Source of the DNA: Bordetella genomosp. 13
GTDB taxonomy: Bacteria; Pseudomonadota; Gammaproteobacteria; Burkholderiales; Burkholderiaceae_B
Assembly: GCF_002119665.1 (NCBI RefSeq)
Contig: NZ_CP021111.1
Span: 3,906,001 to 3,970,000 of the forward strand
DNA length: 64,000 bases
Direction of reading: 5' to 3'
Position numbers and translations under genes: made by a program. Under the pieces are notes generated by a model, which saw only the letters and a program-made list of their open reading frames with translations, searched no databases and had not been told where the DNA came from. The stretch's first letter is position 1, and each line of letters starts with the position of its first letter. Below, one piece after another: positions 46,766 to 55,282 of this stretch.

Positions 46766-48631
46766 ATGAATGCCACTCCCACGCCCGACCTGATCCTGTT
46801 CAACGGCAAGTTCACCACGCTGGACCGCGCCTGCCCCGAAGCCGACGCGGTCGCCATCCTTGACGGCCGCTTCAGCGCGGTGGGCCGACGCGACGACGTC
46901 ATGCGGCTGGCCGGCGCCGACACGCAGATGCTGGATCTGCAGGGCCGCCGCGCGATCCCTGGCTTGATCGACAGCCACATGCACATCATCCGCGGCGGAC
47001 TGAACTACAACATGGAACTGCGCTGGGACGGCGTGCGCTCGCTGGCCGAGGCCATGCGCATGCTGAAGGAACAGGCCGCTCGCACGCCCGCGCCGCAATG
47101 GGTGCGCGTGGTGGGCGGCTTCACCGAACACCAGTTCGCCGAGAAGCGCCTGCCCACGCTGCACGAGCTGAACGCAGCGGCTCCGGACACGCCGGTGTTC
47201 ATCCTGCACCTTTACGACCGGGCCATGCTGAACGCGGCCGCGCTGCGCGCGGTGGGCTACACCAAAGACACGCCCAACCCGCCCGGCGGCGAGATCGTGC
47301 GCGACGCGCAGGGCAATCCCACCGGGCTGTTGCTGGCCAAGCCCAACGCCACGATTCTCTATTCGACGCTGGCCAAGGGACCGAAGCTGCCGCCCGACTA
47401 CCAGAAAAACTCCACCCGGCATTTCATGCGCGAAGTGAACCGCCTGGGCGTGACCGGCGTGATCGACGCGGGCGGAGGATTCCAGAACTATCCCGACGAT
47501 TACCGGATCATCGAGGAACTGCACCGTGAAGGCCACCTGACGGTGCGCCTGGCCTACAACCTGTTCACGCAGAAGCCCAAGGAAGAACTGGCCGACTTCC
47601 GGAACTGGACCGGCAAGGTGCGTCCGGGCCAGGGCGACGACCTGTACCGCCACAACGGCGCGGGCGAGATGCTGGTCTACACGGCGGCCGACTTCGAGAA
47701 CTTCCGCGTCGAGCGCCCCGACATGCCGCCCTCGATGGAAGCCGACCTGGAGCCGGTGGTGCGTCTGCTGGCCGAGAAGCGCTGGCCATGGCGGCTGCAC
47801 GCCACCTACGACGAGACCATCTCGCGTGCGCTGGACGTGTACGAGAAGGTCGCGCGCGACGCGCCGTTCGAAGGCCTGAACTGGTTCTTCGATCATGCCG
47901 AAACCATCTCCGACCGCAACATCGACCGCATCGCCGCGCTGGGCGGCGGCATCGCCGTGCAGCACCGCATGGCCTACCAGGGCGAGTACTTCGTCGAACG
48001 CTACGGCTCGCTCGCGGCCGAGGCCACACCCCCGATCCGTCGGATGCTGGAACGCGGCGTGAAGGTCGGCGCAGGCACCGACGCCACGCGCGTGGCCTCG
48101 TACAACCCATGGGTGTCGCTGTACTGGCTGACCACCGGCAAGACGGTGGGCGGCATGCAGCTCTATCCGCAGGCCAACGTGCTGGACCGCGAGACCGCGC
48201 TGCGGCTGTGGACGGAGGCCAATACGTGGTTTTCGTCCGAGACCGGCAAGAAGGGCCGCATCCAGCCGGGCCAGCTCGCCGACCTGGCAGTGCTGTCCGC
48301 CGACTACTTCAGCGTGCCCGGTGACGAGATCCAGGACATCACCTCGGTGCTGACGCTGCTGGGCGGCAAGGTGGTTCACGGCGATGGCGACTACAGCGAC
48401 CTGGCGCCGGACCTGGCGCCGCCCATGCCCGACTGGTCGCCGGTGCGGCACGTGGGCGGCTACCAGGCCCGCGCCACCGCCACGCGCCGCGCCATGACGC
48501 CCATGTGCGGCTGCGCCAGCCAATGCGGCGTGCACGGCCACGCGCATGCACGGGCGTGGAACTCGCATGTGCCGACGTCCGAGGCGGGCTCGTTCTGGGG
48601 CGCGCTGGGCTGCTCGTGCTGGGCATTCTGA
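46766..48631 (+). CDS. YtcJ-like amidohydrolase (amidohydrolase family 3) with Cys/His-rich tail
   Basis: 621 residues. The metal-dependent hydrolase fold shows PGLIDSHMHIIRGG near 70, LHATYDETISRALD near 350, FFDHAETISD near 380 and GAGTDATRVASYNPW near 440. The N-terminal beta-sandwich starts LILFNGKFTTLD. There is no signal peptide. The last 45 residues extend beyond the family and hold five Cys and several His (MCGCASQCGVHGHAHAR, then GCSCWAF), a likely metal- or redox-active tail. The ATG lies 85 bases after the esterase-like gene. Confidence 0.86.
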   Translation: MNATPTPDLILFNGKFTTLDRACPEADAVAILDGRFSAVGRRDDVMRLAGADTQMLDLQGRRAIPGLIDSHMHIIRGGLNYNMELRWDGVRSLAEAMRMLKEQAARTPAPQWVRVVGGFTEHQFAEKRLPTLHELNAAAPDTPVFILHLYDRAMLNAAALRAVGYTKDTPNPPGGEIVRDAQGNPTGLLLAKPNATILYSTLAKGPKLPPDYQKNSTRHFMREVNRLGVTGVIDAGGGFQNYPDDYRIIEELHREGHLTVRLAYNLFTQKPKEELADFRNWTGKVRPGQGDDLYRHNGAGEMLVYTAADFENFRVERPDMPPSMEADLEPVVRLLAEKRWPWRLHATYDETISRALDVYEKVARDAPFEGLNWFFDHAETISDRNIDRIAALGGGIAVQHRMAYQGEYFVERYGSLAAEATPPIRRMLERGVKVGAGTDATRVASYNPWVSLYWLTTGKTVGGMQLYPQANVLDRETALRLWTEANTWFSSETGKKGRIQPGQLADLAVLSADYFSVPGDEIQDITSVLTLLGGKVVHGDGDYSDLAPDLAPPMPDWSPVRHVGGYQARATATRRAMTPMCGCASQCGVHGHAHARAWNSHVPTSEAGSFWGALGCSCWAF

Positions 48632-48656
48632 TGCCTGCCCGGACCACTGACATCCC

Positions 48657-50267
48657 ATGACGATGAGCACCTCCCCGAACCCCGCCCCCCAGCGGCCTTT
48701 CGCCCCGCTGGGGCACGCCACCTTCGCCGTGCTGTGGGTGGCGACCATACTGGGCAATGTCGGCAGCTTCATGCGCGACGTGGCCAACGCCTGGCTCGCC
48801 ACCGAGCTATCCAGCTCGCCAGCCGCCGTGGCCGCCATCCAGGCGGCCGCCACCCTGCCCGTGTTCCTGCTCGCCATCCCGGCGGGCGTGCTGTCCGACA
48901 TCCTGGACCGGCGCCGCTTCCTGATCGTCATCCAGGTGGGCCTGGGACTGGTGAGCGGCACCTTGATGATGATGGCATGGCGCGGCACGCTGACCATCGA
49001 GGTGTTGATCGGCATGGCGTTCCTGGGTGGCATAGGCGCGGCCATGATGGGGCCTACCTGGCAGTCCATCGTGCCCGAGCTGGTGCCTCAGCGCGAGATG
49101 CGCAGCGCCGTGGCGCTGAACGCGTTGGGCGTGAACATCGCGCGCGCCATCGGTCCCGCCACCGGGGGCCTGTTGCTGGCGGCCTTCGGCGCGGCGGCCA
49201 CCTACGCCGTGGACTTCGTCAGCTATGTCGTGGTGATCGGCGCCCTGCTGTGGTGGCGCCGCGCTCCGCGCGCCAGCGACCCGCTGCGCGAGCATTTCTT
49301 CGGCGCCTTGCGCGCGGGCCTGCGGTACACGCGCGCCCACAGCAAGCTGCACGTGGTGCTGCTGCGCGCGGCGGTGTATTTCGCGTCGGGCAGCGCCATC
49401 TGGGCACTGCTGCCATTGGTGGCGCGCCAACTGCTGGAGGGCGGCGCGGGGTTGTACGGCCTGCTGCTGGGCACGGTAGGAGCCGGCGCCATCGCGGGTG
49501 CGCTGCTGCTGCCCCGGTTGCAGACGCTGCTGGACGCCGACGGCCTGATCCTGGCGGCGGCGCTGGCCACGGCATTGTCCATGGGCATGCTTAGCCTGGC
49601 CCCGCCGCTGTGGCTGGCGCTGGCGCTGTTCCTGCTGCTGGGCGTGGCCTGGATCTCGGCGCTCACGACGTTGGGCGGCGCCGCGCAGGCCATCCTGCCG
49701 GACTGGGTACGAGGCCGCGCGCTCGCGGTCTACCAGATGGTGTTCAACGGCGCGCTGGCCGGCGGCAGCCTGGCATGGGGCGCGGTAGCGCAGGGTACCA
49801 ACGTTGCCACGGCATTGCTCGCGGCGGCGGCCGTGCTGGTGGCCAGTTCGCTGCTGGCCCATCGTGTGCGACTGCCGCGCGGCGAGGAAGACCTGGCGCC
49901 AGCGCAGGCCTGGCCTGAACCGCAGATGGCGGCCGGGATCGCGCATGACCGTGGCCCGGTGATGATCCAGATCGAATACCGCGTGGCGCACTCCGACCGC
50001 CAGCAGTTCCTGCGCACGGTCCATCGGTTGTCCGAAGAAAGACGGCGCGACGGCGCGTTCAACTGGGGCGTGATGGAAGACTCGGCGGACCCCGAGCGTC
50101 TGGTGGAATGGTTTCTGGTCGAGTCGTGGGCCGAGCACATGCGCCAGCACCGCAGGGTCCATCACGCCGACGCCGACCTGCAGCGCGAACTGCTGCGCTT
50201 TCATCGCGGCGACGCGCCACCGCGGGTCGAGCACCTGCTGGGGCTGCCCCTGCCGCCGAGCCGCTGA
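48657..50267 (+). CDS. MFS_3-type exporter with C-terminal monooxygenase-like domain
   Basis: 536 residues. A 12-helix MFS region of the EntS-like transmembrane-effector group contains FAVLWVATILGNVGSFMRDVANAWL at the start and GVLSDILDRRRFL between helices 2 and 3. WVRGRALAVYQMVFNGALAGG also lies in this region. About 110 residues follow (VMIQIEYRVAHSDRQQFL to HHADADLQRELLRFHRG), resembling an antibiotic-biosynthesis-monooxygenase/ferredoxin-like fold seen on other members. It could export the product or substrate of the operon enzymes. It starts 25 bases after the amidohydrolase stop codon. Confidence 0.85.
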   Translation: MTMSTSPNPAPQRPFAPLGHATFAVLWVATILGNVGSFMRDVANAWLATELSSSPAAVAAIQAAATLPVFLLAIPAGVLSDILDRRRFLIVIQVGLGLVSGTLMMMAWRGTLTIEVLIGMAFLGGIGAAMMGPTWQSIVPELVPQREMRSAVALNALGVNIARAIGPATGGLLLAAFGAAATYAVDFVSYVVVIGALLWWRRAPRASDPLREHFFGALRAGLRYTRAHSKLHVVLLRAAVYFASGSAIWALLPLVARQLLEGGAGLYGLLLGTVGAGAIAGALLLPRLQTLLDADGLILAAALATALSMGMLSLAPPLWLALALFLLLGVAWISALTTLGGAAQAILPDWVRGRALAVYQMVFNGALAGGSLAWGAVAQGTNVATALLAAAAVLVASSLLAHRVRLPRGEEDLAPAQAWPEPQMAAGIAHDRGPVMIQIEYRVAHSDRQQFLRTVHRLSEERRRDGAFNWGVMEDSADPERLVEWFLVESWAEHMRQHRRVHHADADLQRELLRFHRGDAPPRVEHLLGLPLPPSR

Positions 50268-50299
50268 TCCCGTAATCCCGTATTCACGGAATGCCATCC

Positions 50300-50575
50300 A
50301 TGAAGCTCTATCTGGTATCGCTGGGCGCCGGCATCCTCGTCGGCATCATCTACGCGCTGATGCAGGTGCGGTCGCCCGCCCCGCCCGTGGTCGCGCTGGT
50401 CGGCCTGCTGGGCATGCTGATCGGCGAACAGGTCGTGCCGCCGGCACGCCGCTTGCTTGCCGGAGAGCCGGTGACCGTGTGCTGGTTCAAGAAGGAGTGC
50501 GTGCCGCGCATCACCGGTGTCGCGGATGCCCCGCCCGCCGTCGCGCCCGCGGCTCCCCCCGCGGACAAGACATGA
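50300..50575 (+). CDS. XapX-domain (DUF1427) small membrane protein
   Basis: 91 residues from MKLYLVSLGAGILVGIIYAL. There are two hydrophobic helices, with the XapX signature RSPAPPVVALVGLLGMLIGEQ between and in the second. The tail is soluble, with two Cys (CWFKKEC) and Ala/Pro. XapX proteins often neighbour amidohydrolases and isochorismatase-like genes, as here; function unknown. The in-frame ATG at 50291 has GGA immediately adjacent, so 50300 is preferred. Confidence 0.85.
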   Translation: MKLYLVSLGAGILVGIIYALMQVRSPAPPVVALVGLLGMLIGEQVVPPARRLLAGEPVTVCWFKKECVPRITGVADAPPAVAPAAPPADKT

Positions 50576-50634
50576 GAGGCGGCCGACGGGCGGCGGCATG
50601 CGGTTCCGCGTACGCAACGACAAGGACGAACCGC

Positions 50635-51018
50635 GTGACTGCCATACCCGTCATCGCCATCGTGGACGACGATCCCGCGGTCCGCATGGCGCTGGGCCGC
50701 CTGTTGCGGTCGATAGACCTGGACGTGCGGCTATACGACAAGGGCGAGTCATTGCTGGACGACGCCGGCGCGCCGGCCTTGGATTGCATCGTGACCGACG
50801 TGCGCATGCCGGGCGTCAGCGGCTTCGACTTGTGTTCGGCATTGCGTCGGCGCGGCATGGACATGCCGGTCATCTTCATGACCGCCTTCGCACAGGATGG
50901 CTTCGCATCGCGTGCCGAGCAGGCGGGCGCCACGTGCATCATCCAGAAGCCATTCGCCGCCACCGAACTGCTTTCGTGCATCGAGCGGGCGCTGGGACGC
51001 GAAGCTGACCGCGGCTGA
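50635..51018 (+). CDS. receiver-only response regulator (FixJ-like)
   Basis: 127 residues from GTG (VTAIPVIAIVDDDPAVRMAL). The receiver is complete: DDD acidic pocket, phospho-acceptor Asp in CIVTDVRMPGVSGFDL, FMTAF and Lys of IIQKPF. The protein stops right after the receiver, with no LuxR DNA-binding domain and none found in another frame in the 41 bases before the next gene. It could be a phosphate sink or an allosteric partner of the giant kinase encoded at the other end of the cluster. Confidence 0.82.
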   Translation: MTAIPVIAIVDDDPAVRMALGRLLRSIDLDVRLYDKGESLLDDAGAPALDCIVTDVRMPGVSGFDLCSALRRRGMDMPVIFMTAFAQDGFASRAEQAGATCIIQKPFAATELLSCIERALGREADRG

Positions 51019-51059
51019 GACCGCCCGGCGCGTGGGGCATGGCCACATAGGCGCCGCTG

Positions 51060-51719
51060 CTATTGCGGATCTTCCCCGCCGCCGGCGCCCGACACCGTAC
51101 CGCCCTCGAGGGTACCCAGGCCGGCCAGCACGTCGTAGCAGCGCGACTCGAGTTCCTCGGCCGCGGCCAGGCGCTGCGGCGAGTCCTCGTCCACGGCGCT
51201 GCGGCAGCGCAGGCCCACCGCCACGGCCGGCGCCAGCGCGCTGCCTTCCTGAGCGACGCCCTTCACGCTGATGAACTGGATGTAGTGATACCGCTTGCCG
51301 GCGTCCAGCGCGGTATAGATCAGTTGCGCACCGCCCGCCTCGAACTCCATGCCGGGCATGCTCTGGACCTCGCGCATGGTCTGCTGGATGGCTTCGTCGC
51401 TGGCCTGTTCCAACGCCCTGGCCTCCTCGGCCGGCAGGTCGGCGAAACGCACCGACCGGGCGAGCAGGTCGAGCGACACCCGGGCCGCCGCGAACTGTCC
51501 CGCCGCGGCCTTCAGCGGGAAGCGATATTCCGTATAGCGCTTGCCGTTTTCTTCGCGTTGCGAAACCTGGGTCCAGTCCGAAGGCGGCTGGATCGCGGGC
51601 TTGCCGTTGGCCATGTACAACCGCGCGGGATTCGCATCGGCGGACCAGGCCGGCGCTGCGGAAGCCAGCAGGCCGACGGCGAAGGCGGAGGCAAGAACGG
51701 TACGGGGCAAGGCGGACAT
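51060..51719 (-). CDS. exported protein of unknown function
   Basis: 219 residues from MSALPRTVLASAFAVGLLASAAPAWSA, a clear Sec signal peptide. The mature chain reads ARLYMANGKPAIQPPSDWTQVSQREENGKRYTEYRFPL, then a helical region. QLIYTALDAGKRYHYIQFISVKGV follows, with two cysteines (LRCRSAV and ESRCYDV). It is probably periplasmic. I do not recognise the family. An earlier ATG at 51752 is possible. Confidence 0.7.
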   Translation of the reverse strand: MSALPRTVLASAFAVGLLASAAPAWSADANPARLYMANGKPAIQPPSDWTQVSQREENGKRYTEYRFPLKAAAGQFAAARVSLDLLARSVRFADLPAEEARALEQASDEAIQQTMREVQSMPGMEFEAGGAQLIYTALDAGKRYHYIQFISVKGVAQEGSALAPAVAVGLRCRSAVDEDSPQRLAAAEELESRCYDVLAGLGTLEGGTVSGAGGGEDPQ

Positions 51720-51828
51720 ATGGGCGCGGCACGGGGCCATGGGCCTGGACATGTCGCGATGATAGCCGAGCGCCAGCCGCCCCGACTGCCGCTGCAACCG
51801 GGCGGTGTGGCCGCCCGGTCCCCGCGCA

Positions 51829-52422
51829 TTACAGCGACGTATCGCGGGTGATCTTGCTGCCGTCGATCGACACGCCAGCCATCAGGCCGGCATTGTTCAG
51901 CTGGAAGCCGACGATCGACTGCTTGTAGGTGTTGCTGTCGATACTGCCGTTGGCGCCGATCTTGGCGATGGCCACGTTGGCATCGGCACCGACTGTCCAG
52001 CCGTTGCTGGCGCGGAACTGCTTCAGCGCCTCGTCCGTCATGAACAGCAGCACGGTGGCGCGCGACTGGGCCCCCGCCTGGAAGCCGATCGAACCGCCGG
52101 CGGTCGTGTAGTAGGACACCGGCTGGCCGCCGACGCGCAGCACGCCCTTTCCGTATTCGCCGGCCACGATGAACCCGCCGCCGATCACGTCCGGAAAGAC
52201 CAGGACGCCCTTGGCGCGTTGAACCAGTTCACGCGACTGCGGCGCGGACTGGTACAGCTTGGACAGCGTCGCGTCCGCGGCGGAATTGATCGAGGAGCGC
52301 TGCTGCGCCGGGGTCGCCGAGGCCTGCTGGGTGTTGGTGGTGCAGCCCGCGAACGTCAGGCCAGCCAGGGCGACGGTGGCCGCAGCCAGGCTGGTACGGC
52401 GCAGAGAGAAAGATCCAAACAT
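51829..52422 (-). CDS. SYLF/YSC84-domain lipoprotein
   Basis: 197 residues with lipobox TFAGC near residue 27. The SYLF (DUF500) lipid-binding domain is evident from AKGVLVFPDVIGGGFIVAGEYGKGVLRVGG and YYTTAGGSIGFQAGAQSRATVLLFMTDEALKQF. It also has ANVAIAKIGANGSIDS. The family binds phosphoinositides in eukaryotes; the bacterial lipoproteins are envelope-associated with unclear function. Confidence 0.87.
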   Translation of the reverse strand: MFGSFSLRRTSLAAATVALAGLTFAGCTTNTQQASATPAQQRSSINSAADATLSKLYQSAPQSRELVQRAKGVLVFPDVIGGGFIVAGEYGKGVLRVGGQPVSYYTTAGGSIGFQAGAQSRATVLLFMTDEALKQFRASNGWTVGADANVAIAKIGANGSIDSNTYKQSIVGFQLNNAGLMAGVSIDGSKITRDTSL

Positions 52423-52587
52423 GGTGCTTCTCCTTAGTCAGTGGGCGATCCACTTCGTTAATGGGGTGCGATCCACTCTACTCCGCGTGTCTGTTACTGG
52501 CGTGAGCAGGCCCTTACATAAGGCCAGAAAACGCAACTAAACCTCTCCCCTGCTTTTGCATGGGAATGTGCGGCAGACTGCGATGCT

Positions 52588-54213
52588 TCACGAGGGCTGC
52601 GGCTCGGGCGCGACACGATGCAGGGGCTGGAGCCCGTGATCCATCAGCCATGGCACCAGACTGCTGCACGGCATGGGGCGACCATACAGATAGCCCTGGA
52701 TATACGAGACATCGCGTGCGCGCAGGTATTGCAATTGGACATCGGTCTCGACACCTTCCGCCACCACCTGAAGCTTCAACCGGCTGGCCAGGGACACGAT
52801 GGCGTCGAGGACGGGGGCCTCGCCATCGACCGATTCGATGGCGCTGACGAAGCCCCGGTCGATCTTCAGATAGTCCACCGGAAAGCGATGCAGATAAGAC
52901 AGTGAACAGTTGCCCACGCCGAAGTCGTCGATGGCCACCAGCGCGCCTTCCGCGCGCAGCGCATCGATGTTGCGGCGAGCCTGTTCATAGTCCGACACCA
53001 GGCTGCGCTCGGTTATCTCGAGCACCAGCCGCATCTGGCGCTGTCCGAGGGCCGCGCGTAATGGCGACACATGCTCGATGATGTCCGGGCTGATCAGGTG
53101 GTCCGCCGCCAGATTCACGCCAACGTGGAAGCCGGGCCGTGGCGGCCATTGCGCCACGTCGCGCTCGACCAGTTCGAACAGGTGCAGCGTCAGCGGCACG
53201 ATCATGCGATGCGCTTCCGCCTGCGCAATGAAAATGTCGGGCCTCACCTCCTCACCGGACGCGGTGCGCCAACGCATCAGCGCCTCGACTCCCATGCACT
53301 TGCCCAGCGCGACGTCGTAGATCGGCTGATAGCACAGGTAGAACTCGCCGCGCCGCATGCCGCGGCGCAAAGCCTCGACTGGAGACAGCTGGCGCAACCG
53401 CAATCGCCAGGCAGTGAAACCCAGCGCGCCGACCAGGACCAGTGTGGCGGGCAGGAACTCCAATGCCACCCGCCGCCAGACTGCATACACGTCGGCGGCC
53501 GGCACCGTGACGGCGACCTGCACGGTGAAGTCGTCGGACTGCAGCCGCCGCACCTGCGCCATCGAGCTGTCGTCGGGGCCTACGTCTCCCTGGCTGCGTA
53601 TGGACACGCCGGTACCGAAATGCATCTCGACGAAATACGAGCGCAGGTCGGCAACGGTGTTGAGCAGGTCAATGAGGTATTGGCCGTCGACCACCGCCAC
53701 GATGCTGGTGCCGTTCCAGTTCTCGGCGAACACGGCGGCCGGACGGCTTTCACTTGTGGCGGTGCCCGATACCGAGGCAACGGAACGCCCTTGCGGCAGG
53801 GCCGGCAGCGTGGGCAGCAATACGGACAGCCGCTGGACGCCGCTGCTGATGCCGGAGGAACATACGATCGCATCGTCGCGTACAAACAACAGCGAGCGCA
53901 GGTACGGCGAAATCGACTCGAGGTACTGAAGCGTGGGCTCGGCCGTCGAGCAGGGGCGGCCGGCCAGCGGCCCCAGCTCTTCCACCACCCGCCACGCGTA
54001 GTTCGACATGGCCTGGGCCTGATGCAGCAACACACGGGCGGCGATGTCGGCCTGGCTGGCGGTGACCCGCCGCGCTTCGGTGAGCGAGGCGTAGGCGCAC
54101 AGCAGTGCGGGAAGGAGCAACACCAGAATGGCCTGCACGGCGAACCAGCCCGCATGCCGGCCCTTCCAGATTTCCACCAAACGCTCTCTCCGCAAGGTCC
54201 GCGAACCGCCCAT
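52588..54213 (-). CDS. CSS-motif EAL-domain cyclic-di-GMP phosphodiesterase
   Basis: 541 residues from MGGSRTLRRE; a GTG at 54255 would add 14. TM1 is at about 21-43, then a periplasmic CSS domain with cysteines in RPCSTAEP and IVCSSG (about 88 and 118), and TM2 at about 251-270. A complete EAL domain follows: GVEALMRW near 309, NLAADHLIS, EITERSL, AIDDFGVGNCSL, KIDRGFV and EGVET. All metal and catalytic motifs are present, so it should hydrolyse c-di-GMP. In E. coli relatives the CSS disulfide controls stability and activity. Confidence 0.88.
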   Translation of the reverse strand: MGGSRTLRRERLVEIWKGRHAGWFAVQAILVLLLPALLCAYASLTEARRVTASQADIAARVLLHQAQAMSNYAWRVVEELGPLAGRPCSTAEPTLQYLESISPYLRSLLFVRDDAIVCSSGISSGVQRLSVLLPTLPALPQGRSVASVSGTATSESRPAAVFAENWNGTSIVAVVDGQYLIDLLNTVADLRSYFVEMHFGTGVSIRSQGDVGPDDSSMAQVRRLQSDDFTVQVAVTVPAADVYAVWRRVALEFLPATLVLVGALGFTAWRLRLRQLSPVEALRRGMRRGEFYLCYQPIYDVALGKCMGVEALMRWRTASGEEVRPDIFIAQAEAHRMIVPLTLHLFELVERDVAQWPPRPGFHVGVNLAADHLISPDIIEHVSPLRAALGQRQMRLVLEITERSLVSDYEQARRNIDALRAEGALVAIDDFGVGNCSLSYLHRFPVDYLKIDRGFVSAIESVDGEAPVLDAIVSLASRLKLQVVAEGVETDVQLQYLRARDVSYIQGYLYGRPMPCSSLVPWLMDHGLQPLHRVAPEPQPS

Positions 54214-54390
54214 GCCGTATCCCGAAATCTGGCGCCGCTCTGGAGAGTTTTGCACAGGAATGATAAATTCCTGCGAACCTTAGCAGGACATCCACAAAAA
54301 ATGAAATTATTAGAAGAGTTTGTGAACGCTTGCTTACAACGGCCTTGCCAGTGAACGGACGGAGACAGAGCCGGCGGCTGAGAAAGGCCT

Positions 54391-54410
54391 TGATGCACGA
54401 ATGTGCATCA
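54391..54410. promoter_or_regulatory. perfect inverted repeat, possible operator
   Basis: TGATGCAC-GAAT-GTGCATCA is an 8-base perfect dyad with a 4-base centre, about 180 bases upstream of the EAL gene. It has the size of a dimeric regulator site. No known motif is recognised. Confidence 0.35.
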
Positions 54411-54482
54411 GGACTGCTTCCATCATGACATGTCCCCATTACCGGGGAACCGCACTGGGAATGTTTGCAAAGGCAGGGAAAA

Positions 54483-54509
54483 CGCGCTTGCATTATTCTC
54501 CGAAGCGCG
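54483..54509 (-). terminator. probable terminator after small hypothetical gene
   Basis: CGCGCTT pairs with AAGCGCG around a 13-base loop. On the minus strand the stem is followed by TTTTCCC. The stem is short. Confidence 0.4.
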
Positions 54510-54770
54510 CTTAAAGCCGCTTGGGGCCTTCCTGCCCGACATTATCGGTTCAAACGCCGGACGTGAGCGGGTAGAGGCGATGCGTCCGACGGGAAAGCCG
54601 CCATGCCCAGACGCCATCGGTTCGTGCGCGCCGCGCAAGTCCGCTCTCGGCGGGGCACGAGCCGCTGACCTTCTGTGGCAGTCAGGACAGAGACAAGAAA
54701 AGGAAGATGCGGCGTGGGACAGGCTTCGTAATCACACGCCGTGAAGACGGCGGCGTGGCGACGTCCGACG

Positions 54771-54980
54771 TCAGGGCTGCTGCCGCGCAGGCGGCGGCTC
54801 GATCCAGAAGAACTGCTCACCCTGGGCGATCATGCCCGCGACGTCGTCGGCGTCCATTCTCAAATCCGTACCCATGAGCGTGGCGCCGCCATCGGCGTGG
54901 ATATGAATGATCGCCGGGGGGTCGTTCGCCATGGTGTACCAGTAGTACCCGGCCTTGAGGTCGTGAGTCGCGTTCGTCAT
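54771..54980 (-). CDS. small hypothetical protein
   Basis: 69 residues (MTNATHDLKAGYYWYTMANDPP). It is acidic, with AIIHIHADGGATLMGTDLRMDADDVAGMIAQGEQFFWIEPPP, and has no signal peptide or membrane segment. Codon choice fits the chromosome. A longer version starting at 55061 would add an unlikely N terminus. Function unknown. Confidence 0.6.
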   Translation of the reverse strand: MTNATHDLKAGYYWYTMANDPPAIIHIHADGGATLMGTDLRMDADDVAGMIAQGEQFFWIEPPPARQQP

Positions 54981-55282
54981 GCTCGCGAGTATACCGAGAC
55001 ACCCCCGGCGGACGCCCACACCACGTTCGTAAATGAATGAAACTAAACGGATTCCTGGCAAAACCGGATGCCTGATTGCACACCCGTTTCAGCGGATTTC
55101 AAACGCGCTCGTGCGGCTTGCGGCGCGTCCGCCGGACGAGCAATATGGTCTCAAGCGCAGTGCGGCCAGCATTGCCGGGCGGAAGGAACCCCTCGCTCGC
55201 AGCTGGCAGGCCCGTCAGGTTTTTTCTAACGGATGCGGCGGTTTCTTCAATTCGGCTGCTGGGGCAGCAAGGTAGGTGCAAC
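54981..55282. other. 302-base gap upstream of the VYVAPPP-repeat gene
   Basis: No gene recognised. The start is AT-rich (around 55025-55060) and may hold divergent promoters for the two small genes. GGTAGG at 55271-55276 is the likely ribosome site of the gene to the right. Confidence 0.45.

Larger units (their letters stand above)
54256..54770. other. 515-base region without a convincing gene
   Basis: This region lies upstream of the EAL gene and contains several short dyads. The first is AGGAAT/ATTCCT at 54257-54273, overlapping the possible GTG start. The second is a perfect 8-base palindrome at 54391-54410, and the third a terminator-like stem at 54483-54509. A short AT-rich stretch (54293-54320) may hold the EAL promoter. 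Frames here lack start sites and family features. Confidence 0.5.

Noticed and set aside
46646..49069. 807-codon open frame on the minus strand
   Set aside because: Antisense of the amidohydrolase and MFS genes; no family features.
53750..54493. 247-codon frame overlapping the EAL gene
   Set aside because: It is an alternative frame of the same strand as the EAL gene. The EAL frame has the domain motifs.
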